Assembly: GCA_036960405.1 (NCBI GenBank)
Contig: JBALWS010000087.1
Coordinates: 1-19,650, forward strand
Source: Motiliproteus sp036960405
GTDB lineage: Bacteria; Pseudomonadota; Gammaproteobacteria; Pseudomonadales; Balneatricaceae
Reading direction: 5' to 3'
DNA: 19,650 nucleotides
The notes under the pieces are model-generated. The model was given only the letters and a program-made list of their open reading frames with translations, did not search any database and was not told where the DNA came from. The translations under genes and the position numbers were made by a program. Positions within the stretch are counted from its first letter, which is position 1. The number at the start of each line of letters is the position of its first letter. This document shows, piece after piece, positions 1 through 8,244 of this stretch.

Positions 1-1563
1 GTAGCGAACTCGGATCAAATGGCTGACCGCTCGATCGATCATCAGCCTTAGCCGGTCAAACAGCATATCGACCTTAAGCCGCAGTGCCGATTCGGTTTTC
101 CGCGAGGCATGCGCCAGCGAGTGATACAGGTGGTGGGGCAGGATGAAGAAGGCTTCGACCAGCGATACCGAGATCACCGAGATCAGTACGATGGGAATCA
201 CCACCAGAATCTGGCCGATATCACCGGTCAGGCTGAGCAGTCCGCTGAAGACACACAGGGTGGTCAGAAAGGAGGAAAATACCCCTTTGGCGACCCGCTG
301 GGTGCCGTCGATGGCGGCCTGCAGCGGTTTTTTACCCTGCTTGAGCTGATGACCGATGCTCTCACTGATGACGATGGCATCGTCCATCAAGATGCCCAGC
401 GCCAGCAGCAGTGCCACCATGGATAGCATATTGATACTGAGCCCAAACTGGCCGAGCACAAAGGCGCTGGCCAGAAAGGAGACAGGCAGTCCCATTACCA
501 CCCAAAAGGCATAGCGGGTACCGAAAAACAGCCACATCACCACGAAAACCAGCAATAGCCCCTGCCAGGCGTTCTTGGCCAGCATGCTGATACGGTCATC
601 GATGATGCTGGTGAAATCCTGCGTCAGCGCCAGGGTGACCTCTGCCGGCAGCCGCTGCTGCTCGGTTTCGATGAACACCTTCACCTGGTCGAGTACATCC
701 AGGCTATCATTGATGCTGTTTTTACTTATCTTCAGAAATGCCGCTGGCTGGCCGTTATAGGTGACCTGGTTCTCATCGCTATCAAAATCATTGCGGATGG
801 TCGCGATATCGCCCAAGCGTAGCTCGCCCCCCTGGTCACCATGAATCACTATCAACTGCGCCAGTTCATCGGTGGTGCGTTTCTCATCGCTGAAACGGAT
901 CTGATATTCGCGACTGCGGGTACTCAGTTCTCCGGCAGGCATATCGACATTCTGGCCATTAACCTTGTCGGCGATATCCTGCAGACTGAGGCCGTATTGA
1001 CGCAGGTTATCTTGGGGCACCTGGATCTGAAATTCGCGGCTGCCGAACCCCTGTATTTCGACCAGCGGTATCCCGGTACTCTGCAGTATCCGCTGTTTGA
1101 CCTGCTCGGCCAACGTCTTGAGATCCTGGGCAGGCAGCTCGGCGATCAGGGCGAGGGTGACCACCGCCTGGGTACGCCCCGTCTCTTCGACGATAGGCGT
1201 TTCGCTGTCTTGGGGGAAGCTATCAACGCCGTCTACCGCCGAGTTGACGTCATTCATAAACTCGCTGAAATCGCCGGCCTCCAGCATCTTAAGCGTCATG
1301 ATGCCGATGGAGTTGCGCGCCTCGCAGCGTTTCTCCTCCATGAAGCTGATGCCGTCCATCGCATCTTCAAGTGGCTTACAAATACCCAGCTCGACATCAA
1401 CCGGCGCGGCACCCGGGTAGGCGACGCTGATCTTGACCTCATACTTGTCGATCTCGGGAAAGGTCTCGCGCTTGATATCGGGTAGCGCCAGAATTCCCGC
1501 GAGCAAGAACAGCCCCATCAACAGATTGGCTGCGGTGGGATGAGCAGCAAAGAAGCGAATCAT
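1..1563 (-). CDS. RND multidrug efflux permease (AcrB/HAE1 family), C-terminus cut by window edge
   Basis: Inner-membrane, proton-driven permease of a tripartite drug efflux pump. The reading frame is open for 521 codons from ATG at 1563 to the window edge, about half of a full AcrB-type protein (~1000-1050 residues). Visible parts are TM1 at about residues 12-30, a long periplasmic porter region with proline and glycine-rich repeats, and TM2 to TM4 from about residue 330. The TM4 proton-relay motif GILMDDAIVISES is present, with the acidic pair at D394-D395. A GGAGG (1573-1577) lies 9 nt before the start, inside the adaptor gene, and only one base separates that gene's stop from this ATG, so the two are probably translationally coupled. 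The permease works with the adaptor encoded at 1565-2953. Substrate cannot be told from the sequence. Confidence 0.93.
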   Translation of the reverse strand, partial: MIRFFAAHPTAANLLMGLFLLAGILALPDIKRETFPEIDKYEVKISVAYPGAAPVDVELGICKPLEDAMDGISFMEEKRCEARNSIGIMTLKMLEAGDFSEFMNDVNSAVDGVDSFPQDSETPIVEETGRTQAVVTLALIAELPAQDLKTLAEQVKQRILQSTGIPLVEIQGFGSREFQIQVPQDNLRQYGLSLQDIADKVNGQNVDMPAGELSTRSREYQIRFSDEKRTTDELAQLIVIHGDQGGELRLGDIATIRNDFDSDENQVTYNGQPAAFLKISKNSINDSLDVLDQVKVFIETEQQRLPAEVTLALTQDFTSIIDDRISMLAKNAWQGLLLVFVVMWLFFGTRYAFWVVMGLPVSFLASAFVLGQFGLSINMLSMVALLLALGILMDDAIVISESIGHQLKQGKKPLQAAIDGTQRVAKGVFSSFLTTLCVFSGLLSLTGDIGQILVVIPIVLISVISVSLVEAFFILPHHLYHSLAHASRKTESALRLKVDMLFDRLRLMIDRAVSHLIRVRY

Positions 1564-1564
1564 C

Positions 1565-2953
1565 TCAATGCGCCTCCAGCCAGGACGTCATCGCGGCCTG
1601 GGCGGCGCTGTCAGGGGTCGGTGCCAGCAACATGCCTTCGACGGCAGGGAACAGATCCGAAGTAATGACCGGCATCTGGGCGCTCAACGGTGTTGCCGGA
1701 TCCAGCAACATCACCTGCTGTTGCAGATAACCACTCACCGGCAGTCGTCGAAGCGTCTGTTGATCGTCTACCAGGTAGAGCTCGCCTTCATGCAGGGCGT
1801 TGCGTGGGATGACCCAATACGGCTGTGCACTGCCCGATAACTCGATCTGCATATACATCCCTTCGATCAGCGGCGGTTTGATGCCGGGCTGAACCTGTAG
1901 ATAGGGATTGAGTATCCCGACGATCACACCGACCGTACGGGAGACCGGGTCGAGGTTGTTGCTGATCCGCTCGACCTGCGCGTCCCAGCTTACTTGCTGG
2001 CCGTTGCCAACTAGCCGCACCCTGGCCATCAGTCCTAGCCGTTGGATCAGCGAGTCAGCCTTGGCATCGCCATCAAACAGCCCTTGCAGCGTATTGGGAT
2101 CCAGGTCAAAACCGCGGGCTAGTAGGCGCATCTGGGAAAGCGAGAACTGAGCGTTGATCAACACCTTATCGATCGTCTGGGCGGCGAAGAGTGGCGCGCC
2201 CTGGCTGATAAATTGGTTGGTTTCGGTCGACAGACTGGTGATTCTGGCATCGAATGGAAGCCGTATTTCGGTGCGCTGCAGGTTGCGTTGCTGGGTCTTG
2301 AGTTCCGATTCGGCGATGGCGATCTGTGCCTGCAATACCTCGGTGTTATAGGGCATTGCATCAAGTTTGTTCTGCAGGCTGGCAACCTCTTGCTGGGTCT
2401 GCAGCAGCGATGAGCGCTGAGTATCCGCCGCGGACTGGGCTATGGAGCCTTTGCTGAGCAGTTTTTCGAAGCGGGCGGACTCCGCTTTGGCCAGTTGCAG
2501 CTTCTGCTGTGCAAGCTGCAGATCCAGTTCGGCATCTTGCTGTGCCAGCGCCTGTTCCGCCAGGTTGGCTCGGTTCTGTACCAGCGTAGCGCGTGCTTTT
2601 TTCAGGGCCAACTGATAGTCGTTGTCTTCAATTTTCAGCACCAGCGTGTCCGCTGGAAGCAGGCTGCCCTTTTTCAGCTGCGGATGCAGGTAGGCCACTC
2701 TGCCCGATACCTCGGCCCGCATCTCCAGCAGCACATCGGGGATCACCTCGCCATAACCGGTGACGCTGGGGCGCACAGGGTGCTGCTCTAGCGCCAGGAT
2801 GGTGACCGGCATACCTCGGCGGGCCGCCGGTTGATGCTCCATCGCCGGCCGGGTTTTGATGATCACCACGGCAATCGCCACACCGATGATGATCATCAAC
2901 GGCAGCGCCCAGAAGCGGCCGAACCAGGAGCTAGGCCAGTTGACGGGATTCAT
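1565..2953 (-). CDS. Periplasmic adaptor (membrane fusion) subunit of RND efflux pump, HlyD/AcrA family
   Basis: 462 residues. A single N-terminal membrane segment (about residues 13-33, rich in I, V and A) anchors the protein with its body in the periplasm. A biotinyl-lipoyl-like half domain follows (about 60-115). Next comes a long Q/A/L-rich alpha-helical hairpin coiled coil (about 115-225, including LAQQKLQLAKAESARFEKLL). The second lipoyl half (residues about 225-260, LPFDARITSL) and beta-barrel/membrane-proximal domains complete it. It links the permease to an outer-membrane channel, for which no gene is visible here. The ATG overlaps the tetR stop as ATGA, and AAGGAG (2961-2966) sits 7 nt upstream. 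Family assignment is firm from architecture; substrate is unknown. Confidence 0.93.
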   Translation of the reverse strand: MNPVNWPSSWFGRFWALPLMIIIGVAIAVVIIKTRPAMEHQPAARRGMPVTILALEQHPVRPSVTGYGEVIPDVLLEMRAEVSGRVAYLHPQLKKGSLLPADTLVLKIEDNDYQLALKKARATLVQNRANLAEQALAQQDAELDLQLAQQKLQLAKAESARFEKLLSKGSIAQSAADTQRSSLLQTQQEVASLQNKLDAMPYNTEVLQAQIAIAESELKTQQRNLQRTEIRLPFDARITSLSTETNQFISQGAPLFAAQTIDKVLINAQFSLSQMRLLARGFDLDPNTLQGLFDGDAKADSLIQRLGLMARVRLVGNGQQVSWDAQVERISNNLDPVSRTVGVIVGILNPYLQVQPGIKPPLIEGMYMQIELSGSAQPYWVIPRNALHEGELYLVDDQQTLRRLPVSGYLQQQVMLLDPATPLSAQMPVITSDLFPAVEGMLLAPTPDSAAQAAMTSWLEAH

Positions 2954-3582
2954 GGTCGAACTCCTTCAGTAAATAGTCGATAGATATGCGCAGCCCACTG
3001 ACTACTGCAAAGCTCGTCGTCGGCGATGCCCCAGACATCCTGGCGCACCGGCGCGATGATAAACGGGGTCAGGATCAGGTTGACCAGCGAGAAGGCAGCC
3101 CATTTTGCATCCATATCGGTGCGCAGTCGTCCGGTTTGTTGTTGGGCCAAGATCAGTTCGGGCAGAAGCACGGCCATGCGTTTGGGCAGTATCTCTATAT
3201 AGGCCTTTTTCAACGGGCTGTCACTACTCAACACCTCGTCGGTTATCAGGCGGACAAGAGAAGGATTCTGTGAAAAAAACTGCAAACTCGTCTCGATAAA
3301 GGCTTTGATGGGATTGGGGGCGCTCAGTACCGCCTGAAAGGCGCTGAGCTGCAGCTGGGCTACCCGCTCCAGCATCGCCACAAACAGCCCCTGCTTGTCG
3401 CCGAAGTAGTATTTGATCATCGCCGACTGGGTGCCGGCCTGGCTGGCAAGATCCCTGATCGTGATGCTGCGATAGCTTTTGTGTCGCAGCAGTTCATAGG
3501 CGGCATGGATCAGGTCTTGTTTACGCGCCTCCTGCAACGCAGGATCAGCGGGGCGGCCTCGCTTTGTCATGCTTTCGCTCAT
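2950..3582 (-). CDS. TetR-family transcriptional regulator of the adjacent efflux operon
   Basis: 210 residues. The N-terminal helix-turn-helix domain spans about residues 17-65 and contains the typical SITIRDLASQAG and IKYYFGDKQGLF blocks. The C-terminal ligand-binding helical domain fills the rest, the usual TetR size. As first gene of the tetR-adaptor-permease operon it most likely represses its own operon and is relieved by a pump substrate; this is inferred from position. The start at 3582 is preceded only by a weak purine stretch (AGAAGA); an in-frame ATG at residue 5 is a possible alternative. A strong palindrome at 3601-3624 lies 18 nt before the start. Confidence 0.92.
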   Translation of the reverse strand: MSESMTKRGRPADPALQEARKQDLIHAAYELLRHKSYRSITIRDLASQAGTQSAMIKYYFGDKQGLFVAMLERVAQLQLSAFQAVLSAPNPIKAFIETSLQFFSQNPSLVRLITDEVLSSDSPLKKAYIEILPKRMAVLLPELILAQQQTGRLRTDMDAKWAAFSLVNLILTPFIIAPVRQDVWGIADDELCSSQWAAHIYRLFTEGVRP

Positions 3583-3600
3583 TCTGGTTATATCTTCTAT

Positions 3601-3624
3601 TTAACTAATCAGGCGATTAATTAA
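3601..3624. promoter_or_regulatory. Candidate TetR operator, 10-4-10 palindrome
   Basis: The half sites TTAACTAATC and GATTAATTAA flank a 4-bp centre AGGC. The right half reverse-complements to TTAATTAATC, so 9 of 10 positions match. It sits between the tetR start (3582) and its upstream region, where an autoregulating TetR protein would bind. Palindrome seen directly; the role is inferred. Confidence 0.6.
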
Positions 3625-3905
3625 CGAAGAGTACTCCACAGTGTTGAAAATGCAACCTGTTCTGCGGAGTTGAAGTATGCCTTAGCGACTATTCATTTGA
3701 CGCTTGCTGAAGAGTGTCTCTGAAGGCTAAGCGAGATATTTACGATAGGAAGTATTTGTTCGTTCAGTTTAAGCCTCAGATTAAGATAATTTCTATTACT
3801 CTGGCTTGTTAATCGCTACCAGCTTGCTAGAAGCAATGCAGTCCGTTATGTCGACAGCCTGTGTGAAAACTCTTTCTAGCCGATCAGTCATTGCCGCAAA
3901 CTAGA
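3625..3905. other. Intergenic stretch with no recognised gene
   Basis: The region between the tetR operator and the left end of the IS5-family element. It is AT-rich compared with the efflux genes. I see no open frame with family features, no RNA gene and no convincing repeat. It probably holds the promoter of the tetR operon near its left end, but no clear -35/-10 pair could be chosen. Confidence 0.5.
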
Positions 3906-5026
3906 AATCTGCATTAATAGTGTCTTTTGATGGACTACAGGCCTAATCAGCCAAAATTTCGCCGAGCAGGCGGATTTACCCTATCAAAAGCAGCTTTCGT
4001 CGCGCTTGGAACAGGTTCGATAACGCAAACAGCATATTGAGCTGTGAGCCGTTTTTCTTCATGCCGCGATAGCGTGCCTTAATGAAGCCGAATTGGCATT
4101 TAATCACTCGAAACGGATGCTCAACCTTGGCGCGGATACTTGCCTTCGATCGCTCTATGGCTCGGTTAATCTTATTGATGCCAGTGCGCTTCTTCATTGC
4201 CTTAATACGTCCTGGCCGTTCTGCAACATGCCACTCCGTTTCACTATGCATGAACGCGCTCCTTTTGCTGACGCCTTGGTAACCCGCGTCAGCAAAGACG
4301 TACTCTTCTTCACCGTGCAACAGGTATTCGGCCTGGTTCAGGTCGTGCTCGTTAGCCGCGGTGCACGTCACGCTATGAACGAGTCCCGATTGAGCATCGA
4401 CGCCAATGTGGGCTTTCATTCCGAAGTACCATTGATTGCCCTTCTTAGTTTGATGCATCTCAGGATCACGCTCGCCTTTGGCGTTCTTGGTCGAGCTAGG
4501 GGCAGCAATGATAGTGGCATCAACGATCGAACCTTGACGTAACATCAGCCCTTTCTCTTGAAGGTAGTCAGTGATTTCGGTCAGAATTAGGCAAGTAAGA
4601 TTATGTCGTTCAAGCAAGTGCCGGAACTTCAGTATCGTTGTTTTATCAGGAATCGGGAAGCCGGATGGCAGTCCTGCAAACTGGCGCATGGAAGCTATTT
4701 CACTGAGCTCTTCTTCCATCGTTGGATCACTTAGGCAGTACCATTGCTGCAAACAGTGAATACGTAGCATGGTGCTCAGAGGATACGGACGGCGACCGTT
4801 ACCTGCCTTAGGATAAAACGGTTCAATGATCGATTCGAAACGATCCCATGGGATGGATCGATCCATCTCATCCAGAAAGATTTCACGACGTGTGCGCTTA
4901 CGTTTGTTGTGATGCTCTGCGTCTGAAAAGCTGAGTTGATCCACGATCGATCTCGATAAAGAAGTGAAGCGCTATTGTGCCAGATCAGGGGGGCTTGATC
5001 AGAGAGTCCCTAAGTCAATGCAGATT
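3906..5026 (-). mobile_element. IS5-family insertion sequence (candidate boundaries)
   Basis: Surrounds the single transposase gene at 3976-4944. The 10-mer AATCTGCATT at 3906-3915 recurs in inverted orientation (AATGCAGATT) at 5017-5026, giving a 1121-bp candidate element, a normal IS5-family size. Just inside these repeats the two ends still show partial similarity (TAG.G.CT.T.TGAT). No clean target-site duplication was found, so the true ends may lie a few bases away. The presence of an IS is secure from the transposase; exact ends are tentative. Confidence 0.55.
3976..4944 (-). CDS. IS5-family transposase (DDE)
   Basis: 322 residues, apparently intact. The N-terminal DUF772-type region contains RRPYPLSTMLRIHCLQQWY and the TTILKFRHLLE block typical of the IS5 group. 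Catalytic acids of the RNase H-like fold are D142 (GSIVDATIIAAPSS), D219 (VFADAGYQG) and E275 (RAKVEHPFRV). The C-terminal IKCQFGFIKARYRG block is also characteristic. No frameshift or internal stop is seen, so the element may still be active. It lies alone in its IS, in the junction between the tetR efflux operon and the accessory island. Confidence 0.95.
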   Translation of the reverse strand: MDQLSFSDAEHHNKRKRTRREIFLDEMDRSIPWDRFESIIEPFYPKAGNGRRPYPLSTMLRIHCLQQWYCLSDPTMEEELSEIASMRQFAGLPSGFPIPDKTTILKFRHLLERHNLTCLILTEITDYLQEKGLMLRQGSIVDATIIAAPSSTKNAKGERDPEMHQTKKGNQWYFGMKAHIGVDAQSGLVHSVTCTAANEHDLNQAEYLLHGEEEYVFADAGYQGVSKRSAFMHSETEWHVAERPGRIKAMKKRTGINKINRAIERSKASIRAKVEHPFRVIKCQFGFIKARYRGMKKNGSQLNMLFALSNLFQARRKLLLIG

Positions 5027-5356
5027 CTTTGACAATATAATCGCTAGAATCCTCATCGATTATATTGGAGAAACGTTTTAAAAAACGGTCAGCACTCATC
5101 GAAACAAAGTGATTATTCACACGTACCATTTTTCATACCACAAAACATAAAGGCAGTGCGTAGCATATCAATTTAGAGGGGGCTGTGATTCGCAGATACG
5201 ATAAGGCGGGCTCTCCCTGCCGATACAATGAAGATTAGACAGACTTTACAAAAAAACAGTAACTATTGGAATAAATGGCCCTAACAATATGCAGAAATGG
5301 AATAAGCTAAGCAGAAGTATGAAGATTTCTCTGCAAGAGACTGTTTTTGGCCGATG
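5027..5356. other. Intergenic stretch with no recognised gene
   Basis: AT-rich sequence between the right end of the IS5-family element and the start of an IS1182-type remnant. No open frame with family features was found on either strand, and I see no RNA or repeat. Confidence 0.45.
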
Positions 5357-5616
5357 CTGTTGAAAAACTCCTTTGAAGCTCCACTACACATTTGATTTGA
5401 TGCATCAGTCGAACTTGATGGGTATTTCCACCAATGATAGGTCAGTTACCAACCGCGCAGAACGCGCTGTTCTATGACTTCTGTCTCGAGAACCACATCC
5501 CTGCTGGTCACCTGTTACGCCAGATCGATCAGTTCCTGGATTTCGATGCTATCCGTCAATACCTCCAGCCGTATTACAGCCACATAGGAAGGCCGTCGAT
5601 CGACCCCGAACTTTAG
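5357..5616 (+). pseudogene. IS1182-type transposase remnant, N-terminus only
   Basis: An ATG at 5434 opens 60 codons ending in TAG. The protein carries the N-terminal DUF772-type signature of IS1182/IS4-like transposases (QNALFYDFCLENHIP, RPSIDPEL). Intact relatives are much longer (about 400-500 residues) and continue past PEL. Here the homology stops exactly there and unrelated DNA follows, so this is a truncated remnant. CTGTTGAAAAACTC at 5357-5370 resembles the leader or left end often seen before such transposases. Family recognition is by motif memory, without a search. Confidence 0.75.
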
Positions 5617-5923
5617 GGTGGCCTAAAACACTGGATAATTACCCTCTTTCAATCCTCCCCCCAGTGGCAGGATAGTTGTCGCCTCCTCGGATTTAGTTAA
5701 TCAACCATACAGGGGCGACAAGTAGGGATTAATGTATCGATACCCCGAAGAGAGGAAGAACTCTATCATAAGAAAGATGCTTCCAGCGCAAAGCGTGTCA
5801 GTGTCTCGTTGGCGCAAAGCCCTCAAAGTCGACAAACGCACCATCTTCCGCGCCGCCGCACACGCGCAGCGGGCTGTGAATTATCTGTACAGTCTTCAAA
5901 AAGAAAATAGCAAAGCCGCATGA
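5617..5923 (+). pseudogene. Chimeric mobile-element remnant: IS3-like OrfA start joined to a repeated C-terminal segment
   Basis: An open frame from ATG 5732 encodes 63 residues. The first ~25 (MYRYPEERKNSIIRKMLP) look like the start of an IS3-type OrfA helix-turn-helix protein. From about position 5807 this changes to a segment ending DKRTIFRAAAHAQRAVNYL, which is repeated in diverged form at 8644-8704. An 8-bp inverted repeat (TTGTCGCC at 5676-5683, GGCGACAA at 5714-5721) lies in the leader. The frame closes inside the loop of the hairpin at 5908-5936. I read it as two decayed elements fused by deletion rather than a working gene. Confidence 0.55.
5831..5891 (+). repeat. First copy of the 61-bp diverged direct repeat
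   Basis: Partner of 8644-8704, in the same orientation. The copies lie about 2.8 kb apart and flank the inhibitor-subtilisin pair and the recombinase remnant. Differences fall so that DKR, IF, AAH and AVNYL stay conserved, as expected for once-coding DNA. Confidence 0.6.
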
Positions 5924-5936
5924 ATCGGCTTTGCTA
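5898..5936 (-). terminator. Rho-independent terminator of the subtilisin operon
   Basis: Perfect 11-bp stem TAGCAAAGCCG (5908-5918) / CGGCTTTGCTA (5926-5936) with a 7-nt loop. Read on the minus strand it is followed by TTTTCTTTTT (5898-5907), the expected U tract. It lies 43 nt past the stop of the protease gene. On the plus strand the T tract is poor, so minus-strand termination is the main role. Confidence 0.8.
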
Positions 5937-5979
5937 ATTTGCAGCCACCCAGTCATTGGCGTTTCGGTTAACGATAAAA

Positions 5980-7617
5980 TCAGTCTAATGTCGCGACCAG
6001 TGAAAAGTTCCCACTTCCGCGGTAGGAGCGGACCATTATGTAGTAATCACCAGATGCTAGCGGATTGACGCGGACTTTCTCATCAGCGGAACTGGTATAA
6101 CCGCGATAGTCATACTCCTCTGTAGTCGGCTCCTTGTCCTTACGAACATAGACATCAAAGTCGACACCTTGAGGACCATCCAGGGCCACCGTCAGTGCAT
6201 CACCGACACTGAGCTTATAAGTCAGGATAGCACCACTCTCATTCAACGCCCCTGATATCCTCTGTCCTACCTTCAAGGGCTGAATATCACGGCGACCAAG
6301 TGAATTCAGTAGAGCATCTACATCTATAACTCCAAAACCGTGGTCAAAATCAAACCCTTGCAGGCCAAGATCATTAGCAGACCTGCGAAGGAGATTTCGT
6401 AGCTGGGCCGGTGTGAGATCAGCGGCAGGATAAGCACTGCGTATAGCGGCGACAATACCGGCGGCAACCGGACAGGCAGCTGAGGTACCACTATCGGCAT
6501 CATAGACGCCTGAACCATCAAAGTGCGTATAGGCGCTGATATCCGGTTTGTTCTCAGAAAGGCGACCTGGCCCCTGGGTAGAGTATCCCAGCCGAACATC
6601 ATTTACGGAAACCCCTGCCACACAGAGTACACTTGAATGGCTGTTGGCACCGTAAATGCCCTGATCAGTCGCACCTTCACAGCGTGGATCAGCACATTCC
6701 TGACCGCAATTACCTGCGGCGAACAATATGTCCGCACCGGCATCTTCTAGACTCTCAACGACGATGTTGAACGGATGATCGGGGTTATCGCTGTAATTAC
6801 CTGGGTGGCCTACAGGAAAGTCCCAGGATGGGTGGAACATCCCCCAGCTATTGTTGACCACCAGAGCTTGTGGAGCGTTTTCACTGTTCATGAGTTCCAG
6901 TAGACGGCCAAAGCCTCTGACGGCATCACTTAAAAAGCCATCCATGACGCTTCCACCCTGGCTCTGGGACTGCAACAACGCATAATCAAGCAACGTGCAG
7001 TTTGGGGCCGCAATGCAGACATCAAACGCGCACATGGTGCCATGGTCAACCGGCATGTCTCCAAGAACGGAACCTGATACTGGGGACCAGCTAAGACCAC
7101 TATTAAAGCCAGGAGACTTTCCCTTTTCAGTTAGGTGCGCCATATTCACGCCAGTATCAACAATGGCTACAAGCACGCCATTGCCATCCATATTGCGGTT
7201 ATGCAGATTAGTTACTTGCAATCGGTTCTCGATATCACCAGCAGAACCGATAGGACTGGAAGGACAAGTGGCAATAGCACTGATCTGCGGATCGGAGAAA
7301 ACACCAACACCATTGGCATCGGCACCAACAGCTTCTGTTAAACGCTCCAGGGCCTGTTCATCTTCCACTTCACCCCGAACCAGATAGGTGGACACTTCGG
7401 GACTCACATCGAACGAGAACAAGCGACCGACATCACGTGGGCCAATACCCGTTCTGCGTTGTTTGTCAGGTAACTGGACTGGAGAATAACTTTGATCCAG
7501 TTTGAAACCACCAAGTGTCTCAAGCCCGGTGGTGGTCGGTGCACTGCCGCTTGTCGCGGCCATGCGCATATCCTGTGTAGATTTCATTTGAATAAGGACG
7601 CGAATTTTCTCGGACAT
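5980..7617 (-). CDS. Subtilisin-family (S8) serine protease with C-terminal PPC domain
   Basis: 545 residues. The complete catalytic set is visible: D154 (VAIVDTGVN), H192 (DHGTMCA), oxyanion N303 (AAGNCGQ) and nucleophile S379 (DSGTSAACPVAAG). Residues ~60-120 form an inhibitor/prodomain-like segment (TYLVRGEVEDEQAL to VFSDPQISAI). Residues ~449-545 look like a bacterial pre-peptidase C-terminal (PPC) beta-sandwich (VDFDVYVRKD, GDYYIMVRSY). No Sec signal peptide is seen at the N-terminus, unlike most PPC-bearing subtilases, so the enzyme may stay in the cytoplasm or leave by another route. AGGAGG (7625-7630) inside the upstream small gene sits 7 nt before the ATG. Only two bases separate the genes, so translation is probably coupled. 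Substrate is unknown. Confidence 0.95.
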   Translation of the reverse strand: MSEKIRVLIQMKSTQDMRMAATSGSAPTTTGLETLGGFKLDQSYSPVQLPDKQRRTGIGPRDVGRLFSFDVSPEVSTYLVRGEVEDEQALERLTEAVGADANGVGVFSDPQISAIATCPSSPIGSAGDIENRLQVTNLHNRNMDGNGVLVAIVDTGVNMAHLTEKGKSPGFNSGLSWSPVSGSVLGDMPVDHGTMCAFDVCIAAPNCTLLDYALLQSQSQGGSVMDGFLSDAVRGFGRLLELMNSENAPQALVVNNSWGMFHPSWDFPVGHPGNYSDNPDHPFNIVVESLEDAGADILFAAGNCGQECADPRCEGATDQGIYGANSHSSVLCVAGVSVNDVRLGYSTQGPGRLSENKPDISAYTHFDGSGVYDADSGTSAACPVAAGIVAAIRSAYPAADLTPAQLRNLLRRSANDLGLQGFDFDHGFGVIDVDALLNSLGRRDIQPLKVGQRISGALNESGAILTYKLSVGDALTVALDGPQGVDFDVYVRKDKEPTTEEYDYRGYTSSADEKVRVNPLASGDYYIMVRSYRGSGNFSLVATLD

Positions 7618-7619
7618 AT

Positions 7620-7880
7620 TTAGTCCTCCTCATTGCCTGCCGATTGTGCTATAGGGGCAATATTGACATCTCCGTAGATACCTTTAACTTCCGGTATCGC
7701 TAAAACGGAGTCCTGATCTATCGGATCCGAGGCGCGCACAACATAGAGCTGCCTTTTCGGGCTGATTGCAACGAGGCCGTATGATTCATCAATTTCCACA
7801 CCGCTCATTCCGGGCAAGCTTCGAACATAGTCCAGAGTACTGTTCGGTGGTGACAGCTGAAAAGTAATGATGTGTTGCAT
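7620..7880 (-). CDS. Small protease-inhibitor/prodomain-like protein paired with the subtilisin
   Basis: 86 residues, no signal peptide. Residues 46-76 (YVVRASDPIDQDSVL, then EVKGIYGDVNIAP) line up with residues 78-114 of the adjacent protease (YLVRGEVEDEQALERL, then VGVFSDPQISA). Both resemble the I9-type prodomain/inhibitor pattern of subtilases, ending in a 'G-V/I-aromatic-x-D' strand. The likely role is a free-standing inhibitor or folding chaperone for the protease; that is inferred from this similarity and from gene order. The upstream Shine-Dalgarno is weak. The real gene is supported by its tight coupling to the protease and its strong stop-proximal SD. Confidence 0.75.
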   Translation of the reverse strand: MQHIITFQLSPPNSTLDYVRSLPGMSGVEIDESYGLVAISPKRQLYVVRASDPIDQDSVLAIPEVKGIYGDVNIAPIAQSAGNEED

Positions 7881-7893
7881 ATGCTATGGCTCA

Positions 7894-7922
7894 TTTATAG
7901 CTTACATGCCGTGAGAACAACG
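7894..7922 (-). promoter_or_regulatory. Possible promoter of the inhibitor-subtilisin pair
   Basis: On the minus strand TATAAA (7894-7899) could serve as -10. A weak -35 (CGTTGT, 7917-7922) lies 17 nt upstream. It is well placed before the ATG at 7880, but the -35 is poor, so this is only a candidate. Confidence 0.3.
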
Positions 7923-8244
7923 GTTTGACCAATTCACCGGGTAGACAAATACGCAGTGACTTCGCTTGCCAGAATAAGGCCGTGCGCAGCTAACGTTCTG
8001 TCACGAAATTGTAAATTGATACCTCATGCCAATTCCCAAAGGAAACACCGCAGAACAACCCTGGGCACGTCGCATGAGCAGATGGGGACTTCAGCGATTC
8101 ACAAATGTGAAATGATTAAGCACTCCCTGCCTCTTCGACTAACTCTAGATGAAAGTCATGAGGATGGTTAAATGGTATTGATCTTAACTTATGGCCGCCA
8201 GGTATAAGGGGGGATTTGGCTGTATGTGAAAACTTAAAACTTGA
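7923..8244. other. Divergent intergenic region with no firm gene
   Basis: Lies between the minus-strand inhibitor gene and the recombinase remnant. A 29-codon frame (8026-8115, plus) has no Shine-Dalgarno and no recognisable similarity, so I do not call it. I see no IS end, RNA gene or CRISPR repeat. Confidence 0.4.

Noticed and set aside
841..1485. Plus-strand open frame of 214 codons
   Set aside because: Lies antisense to the RND permease, whose frame carries clear family motifs; no SD and no family features of its own.
4093..4542. Plus-strand open frame inside the IS5-family element
   Set aside because: Antisense shadow of the intact transposase.
8026..8115. 29-codon plus-strand frame
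   Set aside because: No ribosome binding site and no recognisable family; length is within chance.
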